Shown: positions 1-6,987 of the stretch, one piece after another
Layout: the number at the start of each line of letters is the position of its first letter
Position numbering within the stretch: position 1 is the stretch's first letter
Assembly (NCBI GenBank): GCA_027295645.1
Contig: JAPUKM010000238.1
Coordinates: forward strand, 1-7,383
Origin: Chloroflexota bacterium
Lineage (GTDB): Bacteria > Chloroflexota > Dehalococcoidia > Lucifugimonadales > JAPUKM01
Length of the DNA stretch: 7,383 nt
Reading direction: 5' to 3'
Position numbers and translations under genes: made by a program
The notes under the pieces: generated by a model
Told to the model about the DNA's origin: nothing
The model's database searches: none
The model's input: the letters and a program-made list of their open reading frames with translations, nothing else

Positions 1-435
1 GAAGGAGCGCGGCTCGCCCCAGGAGCGGAGCAGCACATTGGCGGTCTCATCCGGGCCGTCGGGCACGTCATCGCGAGCGATGTTGGGCAGGGTGAGGAGC
101 AGCCGGTCCAGCCCTTCCCCGATGCTCTTGACCTGGCTCTCAAGCTCCTTGATGCGCTCACCCACCTGCCGCATCTCCTCTTTTGAGGTCTCCGTGCGTT
201 CAGATAACTCCTCCGCCTGCTTCCGGTTTTCCGTTTGCTTGGCTTCGCCCAGAAGCTGCCCGATGAGCTTGCTCACCTCGTTGCGGCGCTCCCGCAGATC
301 GTCGCCCTGGTGGACGGCCTGGCGACGGCGTGCATCCATCTCTAGGATGGGCTCGATTGCGACCTCCTCGCCACGGCGCTTGAGGGCCTGGCGCACGAGG
401 TCCGGGTCGCGGCGAATGAGCTCAAGGTCTAGCAT
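1..435 (-). CDS. serS: Seryl-tRNA synthetase, N-terminal 145 residues (runs off left edge)
   Basis: Seryl-tRNA synthetase charges tRNA(Ser) with serine in the cytoplasm and is a class II synthetase. Only the N-terminal part is in the window. The protein begins MLDLELIRRDPDLVRQALKR, the classic SerRS opening. It continues as a long charged helical stretch (about residues 30-105, including RRNEVSKLIGQLLGEAKQ), which is the antiparallel coiled-coil tRNA-binding arm. The LPNI..DDVP..PDETANV segment near residues 114-133 normally follows this arm and leads into the catalytic core. The frame is open for 145 codons to the window edge, and the class II motifs lie outside. The ATG is 2 bases after the NUDIX stop, with an AAGAGG-like ribosome site inside the NUDIX 3' end about 10 bases upstream, so it is the last gene seen in the operon. 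Identity is very sure; completeness cannot be judged. Confidence 0.95.
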   Translation of the reverse strand, partial: MLDLELIRRDPDLVRQALKRRGEEVAIEPILEMDARRRQAVHQGDDLRERRNEVSKLIGQLLGEAKQTENRKQAEELSERTETSKEEMRQVGERIKELESQVKSIGEGLDRLLLTLPNIARDDVPDGPDETANVLLRSWGEPRSF

Positions 436-437
436 GA

Positions 438-929
438 CTACAGAGCCTCTTCCGTAGCGCGTTGGATAGCGGCCATGCCCAGCACGCGCACGTCCTCCGG
501 CACAGCGACCGGCGACGCATCGTTGCTGGTGGTAAGGGCGTGATTGTCCCGCAGCGCTTCCGACGAGACCCAGCGCCACGTTCCGCCGGCGGGCGTGGGC
601 GGGTTCGCGACCTGAGGCCTGGCGAAGTAGATCAGGTCCAGATGCTGGTGCTCCGGCTCCGAGGGGGTGGCCGGAATATCCTCCACCATGATGGTGACCG
701 GGGGCGGAAGCTGCCGCGGCTGGTTGTAGTTGTACGCCGCGACGGTCGATAGGAGCACCACGGGAAACCCGATCTCCTCCTCGGCCTCCCGCAATACCGC
801 CTGGTACGGGTCCTCGTCCGGCTCTATGTGGCCGCCGGGAGGCAGCCACATCTGCACCTTCCGGTGCCAGTGGAGCAGGGTCTGCCGCTCCGCCGAGACG
901 AAGGCGGTCACGGTGAAGTGGCGCTTCAT
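438..929 (-). CDS. NUDIX hydrolase
   Basis: A 163-residue NUDIX-fold pyrophosphohydrolase. NUDIX enzymes hydrolyse a nucleoside diphosphate linked to another moiety, using divalent metal bound by the NUDIX box. The box is perfect here: G33-x5-E39-x7-R47-E48-A49-x-E51-E52-x-G54-F55, preceded by the typical WLPPGGHIE. The length is right for a single-domain enzyme. The start ATG sits in an ATGA overlap with the lysS stop, with GGAG 8 bases upstream, so translation is probably coupled to lysS. The stop is 2 bases before serS. The substrate (oxidised dNTP, ADP-ribose, dinucleotide polyphosphate or other) cannot be read from the sequence. Synthetases make Ap4A-type dinucleotides as side products, so a link to its neighbours is conceivable, but that is only inference. 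Confidence 0.93.
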   Translation of the reverse strand: MKRHFTVTAFVSAERQTLLHWHRKVQMWLPPGGHIEPDEDPYQAVLREAEEEIGFPVVLLSTVAAYNYNQPRQLPPPVTIMVEDIPATPSEPEHQHLDLIYFARPQVANPPTPAGGTWRWVSSEALRDNHALTTSNDASPVAVPEDVRVLGMAAIQRATEEAL

Positions 930-2449
930 GCGTCGGGCTCCGGCGGGAGGGCCTGCCCCGTGTCCCGGCTCCGCAGCTGCGGGAACAGCACCACGTCCCG
1001 GATGGTCCGCTGCCCGGTCAGCAGCATCACCAGCCGGTCAATGCCGATACCCAGGCCGCCCGTTGGGGGCATCCCGTACTCCAGGGCGGTGAGGTAGTCC
1101 TCGTCCAGCCGGTCGAAGTCCTCTCCGCCGTACTGGGCACGGAGCGCCTCCTGCTCCTGGAACCGCTGCCGCTGCACCGCCGGGTCGTTCAGTTCCGTGA
1201 AGGCGTTGGCTATCTCCATCCCTCCGGCAAAGGCCTCAAACCGCTCCACGTAGTGCGGGTTGTCCGGCTTGGCCTTTGCCAGGGGCGACATCTCCACCGG
1301 GTAGTCCATAAGGAAGGTGGGCTGTACCAGGTGCGGCTCCACGGCTGAGCCAAGCAGCTTGTCCAGCAGTCGGCCCCGGCTCATCCGATCGGAGGCCTCC
1401 ACGCCCCGCTTCCGCATCTCCGCGCCGAGCGATTCTGCATCCGGGTAGGACTCGATGTCGATGCCGGTGTGCTTACGAATCGCTTCGTAGAGGGAAACAC
1501 GTTGCCAGGGGGGCGAGAGGTCGATCTCATTGCCCTGATGGGCCACCACCGTGCCGCCCAGCACCGCCTGGGCCACCGTCGCCACCATCTGCTCCACCAT
1601 CTCCATGACATCGTTGTAGTCGGCGTAGGCCTCGTAGCTCTCCAGGAGGGTGAACTCCGGGTTGTGGTCCATGTCGATGCCTTCGTTGCGGAACACCCGG
1701 CCTATCTCAAAGACCCTGTCCATGCCGCCCACGATGAGGCGCTTCAGGTACAGCTCCGTGGCGATACGCAGGTACAGGGTGCGGTTAAGGGCGTGATGGT
1801 GGGTGACGAATGGCCGGGCCATGGCCCCGGCCGCCACGGGGACCAGGACAGGGGTATCCACCTCTATGTAGCCTCTATTGATAAGGAAAGAGCGCATCTC
1901 CGTGATGGTCCTGCTTCGGGCCTGGAAGATGGGCAGGATGTCCTGGTTGGCCATCAGGTCCAGGTAACGCTGCCGGTAGCGGATCTCCACGTCCTTCAGG
2001 CCGTGCCACTTCTCTGGCGGTGGGCGCATGGCCTTCGCCAGGAGGGTGACCTCGGTTGCCTGAATCGTGACCTCGCCGGCGCGCGTCCTGAACAGTATCC
2101 CGCGGGCACCCAGGAGGTCTCCCAGGTCAAGGTTGTCCACCAGGTCATAGCCTTTTTTGAGGATGTCTCTGCGAAGGTGCACCTGGAGCTTTTGTGTCCC
2201 GTCCCGCAGGTCAAGGAAGGTGGCCTTGCCGTGGGGACGCACCCCGGTGATACGACCCGCCACCGCGAACCGCTTGCGGGTACGGTAGTCACCGGTGCGG
2301 CCGGCCTGGCCTCTCTGGAAGTAGGCCACTGCCTCCTGATTGGTGTGGGTACGTGGAAAGCGTGGGGGATAGGGGTCTATGTGTTGCTCTCGAAGCCGGA
2401 GAAGCTTCTGCTGCCGCGACTGAGTGAGCTGCTGTCCGCGTTCTGGCAT
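926..2449 (-). CDS. lysS: Lysyl-tRNA synthetase, class II
   Basis: Charges tRNA(Lys) with lysine; acts as a homodimer in the cytoplasm. With the ATG at 2449 the protein is 507 residues, the usual bacterial size. An N-terminal OB-fold anticodon-binding domain (about 60-145, ending near EVTLLAKAMRPPPEKWHGL) is followed by the class II core. Motif 1 is around GYIEVDTPVL (193-202). Motif 2 is VFEIGRVFRNEGIDMDHNPEF (about 246-266). Motif 3 is GGLGIGIDRLVML (about 464-476). The lysine-specific stretches ARPFVTHHHAL and ELYLKRLIVGG are present. An in-frame GTG at 2509, 8 bases after greA, would add 20 residues, but that extension looks unlike the family and has no clear ribosome site. The ATG has AGGG about 10 bases upstream and puts RQQKLLRLREQHIDPYP at the expected N-terminal distance. 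The stop overlaps the NUDIX start. Confidence 0.96.
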   Translation of the reverse strand: MPERGQQLTQSRQQKLLRLREQHIDPYPPRFPRTHTNQEAVAYFQRGQAGRTGDYRTRKRFAVAGRITGVRPHGKATFLDLRDGTQKLQVHLRRDILKKGYDLVDNLDLGDLLGARGILFRTRAGEVTIQATEVTLLAKAMRPPPEKWHGLKDVEIRYRQRYLDLMANQDILPIFQARSRTITEMRSFLINRGYIEVDTPVLVPVAAGAMARPFVTHHHALNRTLYLRIATELYLKRLIVGGMDRVFEIGRVFRNEGIDMDHNPEFTLLESYEAYADYNDVMEMVEQMVATVAQAVLGGTVVAHQGNEIDLSPPWQRVSLYEAIRKHTGIDIESYPDAESLGAEMRKRGVEASDRMSRGRLLDKLLGSAVEPHLVQPTFLMDYPVEMSPLAKAKPDNPHYVERFEAFAGGMEIANAFTELNDPAVQRQRFQEQEALRAQYGGEDFDRLDEDYLTALEYGMPPTGGLGIGIDRLVMLLTGQRTIRDVVLFPQLRSRDTGQALPPEPDA

Positions 2450-2517
2450 CTGTCTAGTGCCCTGCGTAGCCGTCCCAAGCCGTATCGAAAAGGAGACGGA
2501 GGGCGGCACGCCCAGAG

Positions 2518-2988
2518 CTATTTGATTCGCACGACTTTGAGCTTGACGGTGCCGGAGGGAGTCTTCACCGTTGCCGTTCCCCCGGATTTCAGGCCAATAA
2601 GCGCCTTGCCCACGGGCGATTCGTTAGAGATCTTACCCTGGGACGGGTCGGCCTCGACTCTACCGACGATGATGTAGGTCTGAGCCTTGCCCTTGCCGGT
2701 GTCCACCGTAACGCTTGAGCCCAGCTGCACCGCCTTGGATGGCGCGGCATTACCAGGGATGAGCACGGCGTTTCTGGCCATGCCCTCCAGTGTAAGGATG
2801 CGGCCCTCAACAAAGGCCTGCTCGTTCTTGGCCTCGTCGTACTCGGCGTTGTCGACCGTTCCGCCGATCTCCTTGGATTTCTGAATGCGCTGAGCGACCT
2901 CCTGCCGCCGTACGGCCCGCAGATGCTCCAGCTCCGCCTCTATCTTCCCGAGGCCCTCTTCGGTCAGGTACGTTTCCTGCTGTGTCAT
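2518..2988 (-). CDS. greA: Transcription elongation factor GreA
   Basis: GreA inserts a coiled coil into the RNA polymerase secondary channel and stimulates cleavage of backtracked RNA. The protein has 156 residues, close to the usual 158. The N-terminal coiled coil (about 8-78) contains LRAVRRQEVAQRI and the family signature NAEYDEAKNEQAFVEGRI. The C-terminal FKBP-like domain (about 82-156) contains YIIVGRVEADP, ISNESPVGKALIG and VKTPSGTVKLKVVRI. At the coiled-coil tip, E. coli-type GDLKENAEY reads GGTVDNAEY here: the tip aspartate is Gly43 and the tip glutamate is Asp46 (see findings). The ATG is supported by AAGGG 6 bases upstream. It is first in the operon, with its own promoter at 3058-3086, and its ribosome site lies in an inverted repeat. 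Identity is very sure; cleavage activity is less so. Confidence 0.96.
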   Translation of the reverse strand: MTQQETYLTEEGLGKIEAELEHLRAVRRQEVAQRIQKSKEIGGTVDNAEYDEAKNEQAFVEGRILTLEGMARNAVLIPGNAAPSKAVQLGSSVTVDTGKGKAQTYIIVGRVEADPSQGKISNESPVGKALIGLKSGGTATVKTPSGTVKLKVVRIK

Positions 2989-2992
2989 CTGT

Positions 2993-3047
2993 TACCCTTG
3001 CTGATAGGAAAAAGGCCAAGGGTACTTGGGTTTGCCCCACGACCCCT
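2993..3047 (-). promoter_or_regulatory. greA leader: alternative hairpins that can hide the ribosome site
   Basis: In the greA mRNA (minus strand) the segment UACCCUUG (3017-3024) is the exact 8-base complement of CAAGGGUA (2993-3000), which contains the greA Shine-Dalgarno AAGGG; the loop is 16 bases. The same upstream arm can instead form CCAAG-UACC-CUUGG (3016-3029), followed by CC and UUUUU, which resembles a weak intrinsic terminator. A third segment, AGGGGU (3042-3047), can pair with ACCCUU (3018-3023, one G-U) and would free the ribosome site. The pairings are seen in the sequence; a regulatory switch is inference. Confidence 0.5.
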
Positions 3048-3057
3048 AGCCGACTCC

Positions 3058-3086
3058 ACTATAGCCAATTCCGATAAAGTTGTAAA
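3058..3086 (-). promoter_or_regulatory. Sigma70-type promoter for the greA-lysS-NUDIX-serS operon
   Basis: On the minus strand, -35 TTTACA (3081-3086) and -10 TATAGT (3058-3063) are separated by exactly 17 bases; each matches consensus at 5 of 6 positions. Predicted transcription start is near 3051, giving a leader of about 60 bases to the greA ATG. Confidence 0.75.
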
Positions 3087-3110
3087 GTCTGGGCTCTATG
3101 GGCCGAGTAT

Positions 3111-3163
3111 TGGTGGGGCCGGTCATGCCATGAAGAAAATCGGTCAGGGTCGGAGCCCCACTA
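3111..3163. repeat. 9-bp inverted repeat between the divergent promoters
   Basis: TGGTGGGGC (3111-3119) pairs with GCCCCACTA (3155-3163), 9 pairs with one G-T, spacer 35 bases. The right arm ends one base before the pyrG -35 element. It could be an operator or a DNA/RNA hairpin. It is unlikely to be a terminator because no T-run follows on either strand. Confidence 0.45.
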
Positions 3164-3203
3164 CTTGACACCTGTCGGCGCGCTTTTTAGAATTGGTCAT
3201 GCC
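3121..3203. repeat. Direct repeat GGTCATGCC, two copies 74 bp apart
   Basis: The 9-mer GGTCATGCC occurs exactly at 3121-3129 and 3195-3203. The first lies between the two promoters and the second sits on the predicted pyrG transcription start. A partial copy, GGTCAGG, is at 3142-3148. The 74-base spacing is close to seven turns of B-DNA, placing both copies on the same helix face. The regulator is unknown and chance is possible. Confidence 0.35.
3165..3193 (+). promoter_or_regulatory. Strong sigma70-type promoter for pyrG
   Basis: A perfect -35 TTGACA (3165-3170), a 17-base spacer and -10 TAGAAT (3188-3193, 5 of 6). Predicted start is near 3199-3201, leaving a leader of about 170 bases before the pyrG ATG. 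Confidence 0.82.
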
Positions 3204-3369
3204 GCATGTGTCTCCCTGCAGATGAGGTATGAGTTGGGAGCGCACTGGTATGTGAGGTGCTTCGCGAGCCGAATAGCTCCTGACTGCAGGTTTCCTTCTC
3301 CCTTCGGCTATCTCTCCTTGGAGGCGACCCGATTAAAGCCGGGGTCTCGTGTTTCCAGCTAGCTACTCC
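3200..3369 (+). promoter_or_regulatory. Long structured 5' leader of pyrG
   Basis: The roughly 170-base leader has several exact complementary segments. A 10-bp stem (3232-3241 with 3276-3285, two G-U) is the strongest. CCTGCAG (3215-3221) complements CTGCAGG (3284-3290). AGCCGAA (3267-3273) complements TTCGGCT (3303-3309). GACCC (3326-3330) complements GGGTC (3342-3346). The first two share bases 3284-3285 and so cannot coexist in full; the third would make a pseudoknot with either. A pyrimidine-rich run (3291-3319) precedes GGAGG (3320-3324), which is 45 bases from the ATG. There is no U-tract terminator, no T-box sequence and no riboswitch class I recognise. Confidence 0.45.
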
Positions 3370-5010
<1,641 letters not shown>

Positions 5011-5238
5011 ACCTCTTGACAATGGTGTGATACAGTGTGGGTGCTACAGAATAGTCGTTTCTTTGATACAGCACAGTTGGGTAAGAGTCCTCGACTCGTT
5101 CGTCCCAAAGTCATCATTAGGGTAACCCTCTGACCCTTATCCCATCTCCTAACTTTACGTGCGTGAATCTCCAGCGGCTTGAACGCTAGAGAACCGTCCA
5201 AGAATTCAGACCAAACCCCGAAAAGGTGGATTTATAGA
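5011..5238 (+). promoter_or_regulatory. pyrG-rho intergenic region and rho leader
   Basis: No gene is seen here. A TTGACA (5016-5021) has no acceptable -10 at 16-18 bases, so no promoter is called, and rho may be read from pyrG. TGATACAG occurs twice (5028-5035 and 5064-5071). GAGTC-CTC-GACTC (5085-5097) is a small hairpin. Positions 5125-5157 are C-rich and almost G-free (one G in about 33 bases), as expected of a Rho-loading (rut) site. Bacterial rho genes are known to be autoregulated through their leaders, so this is a candidate for the same control. A strong ribosome site, AAAGGTGG (5222-5229), ends the region. Confidence 0.45.
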
Positions 5239-6531
5239 TTGGCTACAGAACAGATATTGAACCTGGCTGACCTGAACGCGAAGACCAGGGATGAGCTTGC
5301 CGAGCTTGCTCATACTATGGGCTTGGAGAACGGCAAGGCACTGGACGAATTGCGACGGGATGAGCTCACCCAGAAGCTGGTCCAAGCCTTCGCAGAGCAT
5401 CAAGGGGTGCTCATGGCGAACGGTGTGCTGGAGATCATGACTGAGGGATATGGCTTCCTGCGCCAGAACGGCATGCTCCGACTCAGCCATAAGGATGTCT
5501 ACGTCTCCCAATCCCAGATCCGGCGCTTTGGATTACGCACCGGTGATATGGTCCAAGGCCAGGTACGTCCCCCCAAGGACTCGGAGCGATACTTCGGCCT
5601 TATCAGGGTGGCGGAAGTCAACGGAGTAGACCCGGATGTGGCCCGCTACCGACCCCGCTTCGAAGACTTTACCCCCGTCTTCCCGGACAAGCTCATCAAC
5701 GTGGAAACCAAGTCTACCAACCTCTCAACACGCCTTATCGACGTCCTGGCACCCATTGGTCGAGGGCAGCGTGGGCTCATCGTCTCGCCGCCCAAGGCGG
5801 GCAAGACCATGCTCCTCAAGGATATCGCCTTTGGCGTCACCTCAAACCACCCGGACATCCACCTCATGGTGGCGCTTGTAGGCGAGCGGCCGGAGGAGGT
5901 CACCGATGTCTCCCGCTCCGTGAAAGGTGAGGTGTTCAGCTCAACCTTTGATGAGCCGGTGGAGGACCACTGCCGAATAGCGGAGCTGGCCTTAGAGCGC
6001 TCCAAGCGTCTGGCTGAAGGAGGCACGGACGTGGTCCTGCTGGTGGACAGCATCACCCGTCTGACCAGGGCCTACAACCTCGCCGTTCCCTCCAGCGGGC
6101 GTACCCTCTCCGGGGGCATTGACCCAGTGGCCCTCTACCCCCCCAAGCGGTTCTTTGGCACCGCCCGAAACACGGAGGGCGGCGGCAGCATCACCATCAT
6201 CGCCACCTGTATGATCGACACTGGAAGCCGTATGGATGAGGTCATCTACGAGGAGTTCAAAGGCACCGGCAACTGGGAGTTGCACCTGGACCGCAAGCTT
6301 GCCGAGCGCCGGATCTTCCCCGCCATTGACATTCAACGCAGCGGCACCCGCCGGGAGGAGTTGTTGCTGGACGAGGCCACCATGCGCCAGGTGGTTCTGC
6401 TACGACGCATGGTCTCCATCGTCACCAACGACGGCCTCCACTCCAACGATGCTACGGAAAAGGTGCTGGAACGCTTGGCCAAGACCAAGAACAACGCCGA
6501 GTTTCTGTCCACTCTGACCAAAGAGGTCTAG
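5239..6531 (+). CDS. rho: Transcription termination factor Rho
   Basis: Hexameric RNA-dependent ATPase/helicase that terminates transcription. From TTG 5239 it has 430 residues, near the E. coli 419. The N-terminal helical domain (7-45, LNLADLNAKTRDELAELAHTM) matches the MNLTELK start of known Rho. The cold-shock RNA-binding domain (about 60-130) has VLEIMTEGYGFLR, DVYVSQSQIRRFGLRTGD and RPPKDSERYF. The ATPase core has Walker A SPPKAGKT (183-190), catalytic E216 in GERPEE, Walker B LLVD (267-270) with SITRLTRAYN, the Q-loop SGGIDP (291-296) and the R-loop region RRIFPAIDIQRSGTRREE. The TTG start is chosen because AAAGGTGG lies 9 bases upstream. TTG 5179 would add 20 residues with a poor ribosome site, and TTG 5257 would begin exactly at MNLADLN but lacks one. 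No large N-terminal insertion is present. Identity is certain; the start is moderately sure. Confidence 0.96.
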   Translation: MATEQILNLADLNAKTRDELAELAHTMGLENGKALDELRRDELTQKLVQAFAEHQGVLMANGVLEIMTEGYGFLRQNGMLRLSHKDVYVSQSQIRRFGLRTGDMVQGQVRPPKDSERYFGLIRVAEVNGVDPDVARYRPRFEDFTPVFPDKLINVETKSTNLSTRLIDVLAPIGRGQRGLIVSPPKAGKTMLLKDIAFGVTSNHPDIHLMVALVGERPEEVTDVSRSVKGEVFSSTFDEPVEDHCRIAELALERSKRLAEGGTDVVLLVDSITRLTRAYNLAVPSSGRTLSGGIDPVALYPPKRFFGTARNTEGGGSITIIATCMIDTGSRMDEVIYEEFKGTGNWELHLDRKLAERRIFPAIDIQRSGTRREELLLDEATMRQVVLLRRMVSIVTNDGLHSNDATEKVLERLAKTKNNAEFLSTLTKEV

Positions 6532-6560
6532 CTTCATCACAGAAGCCGCGCAGTGTGCAG

Positions 6561-6591
6561 GCGGGGGCAGCAAAAGGGAGGTTGCCCCTGT
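6561..6591 (+). terminator. Strong hairpin after rho, lacking a U-tract
   Basis: Positions 6561-6571 pair with 6581-6591 (11 pairs, three G-U; core GGGGCA/TGCCCC) around a 9-base loop AAAAGGGAG, 30 bases after the rho stop. No T-run follows, so it is not a canonical intrinsic terminator. The next 40 bases (6592-6632) are C-rich and G-poor. It may be a 3'-end stabiliser or part of a Rho-dependent end; this is inference. Confidence 0.4.
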
Positions 6592-6643
6592 GACTACAGC
6601 ACCAAAACACCACACCCTATGTCTGAATCCATCGGATGGGCTA

Positions 6644-6672
6644 TTGACAACCCGTCGCTTTTGCTCTAGAGT
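6644..6672 (+). promoter_or_regulatory. Promoter-like site, distal, upstream of the surface-protein gene
   Basis: A perfect -35 TTGACA (6644-6649), a 17-base spacer and -10 TAGAGT (6667-6672, 4 of 6). Transcription would start near 6679 and give a leader of about 300 bases to the GTG at 6984. Within 6673-6795 there is one small stem (GGCTG 6692-6696 with CAGCC 6707-6711) and nothing else recognisable. Confidence 0.55.
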
Positions 6673-6795
6673 CTGGCGGTGATTCCTTTCTGGCTGGCCG
6701 GTGCATCAGCCGATGTTCCAAAGCCAAGGGGAGCGTACATACGAAGAGCGTTGTGGCCTAGCTGCTTAAGAATGTGTAGAATGAAGCGGTAGGGC

Positions 6796-6824
6796 TTGAC
6801 AACGTATGAGTAATTGTGTAAAAA
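6796..6824 (+). promoter_or_regulatory. Promoter-like site, proximal, upstream of the 43-codon small ORF
   Basis: A perfect -35 TTGACA (6796-6801), a 17-base spacer and -10 TAAAAA (6819-6824, 4 of 6) in a locally A+T-rich stretch. The start near 6831 would put the small-ORF ATG about 25 bases into the message. Confidence 0.5.
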
Positions 6825-6855
6825 GGTTGGGGTTTTGACTAGGGTAAGGAGATAC

Positions 6856-6987
6856 ATGCACTTATCAAATCTAGTCTCGGTGTCCCGGCTGCGCCGAAGT
6901 GGCTGTAGCTCGGGGTTATCGTTGCGCAAGCACACAGAATCGGTATCTTATGCCGACGGTTATACGGACAAGGGGGCAACGCCGTGA
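6856..6987 (+). CDS. Small ORF, 43 aa, coupled to the downstream secreted protein
   Basis: Not recognised. An ATG with a strong ribosome site, AAGGAG (6846-6851), 4 bases upstream opens a 43-codon frame beginning MHLSNLVSVSRLRRSGCSSG. The peptide is basic and serine-rich, with no membrane segment and no known motif. Its TGA overlaps the GTG start of the next gene as GTGA, the arrangement of translationally coupled genes. A promoter-like site lies about 30 bases upstream. It could be a leader peptide, a small protein made together with the surface protein, or a chance frame. The ribosome site and exact overlap favour translation; nothing in the sequence gives a function. Confidence 0.45.
   Translation: MHLSNLVSVSRLRRSGCSSGLSLRKHTESVSYADGYTDKGATP

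Noticed and set aside
2450..2509. 20-residue N-terminal extension of LysRS from GTG 2509
   Set aside because: No ribosome site and family-unlike residues; the ATG at 2449 gives the expected length. Not fully excluded because it would leave only 8 bases after greA.
1469..2677. Long plus-strand frame (402 codons) opposite lysS and greA
   Set aside because: It spans two real minus-strand genes, the translation has no recognisable domain, and it is best explained as a shadow of lysS.
3222..3362. Small ORF of 46 codons in the pyrG leader
   Set aside because: The ATG has no Shine-Dalgarno, and the peptide shows no recognisable feature; the leader is better explained by RNA structure.
3349..3369. 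GTG 3349 as the pyrG start
   Set aside because: It would add MFPASYS, absent from the family, whose proteins start at the MTKYIFVTGG equivalent. Kept only as an alternative in the initiation finding.
5016..5052. TTGACA after pyrG as a rho promoter
   Set aside because: No -10-like hexamer occurs at 16-18 bases; TACAGT and TACAGA lie at 9 and 23 bases.
6666..6935. Minus-strand 89-codon frame in the region before the secreted protein
   Set aside because: GTG start without a ribosome site, overlaps the plus-strand promoter-like sites and small ORF, and resembles no known protein. A decayed gene relic cannot be excluded.
6899..6970. tRNA-like stretch (GTGGCTGTAGCTCGGGG)
   Set aside because: It resembles a tRNA 5' end, but no D-stem partner, anticodon arm or T-loop (GGTTCGAAT-like) follows and no acceptor stem closes.
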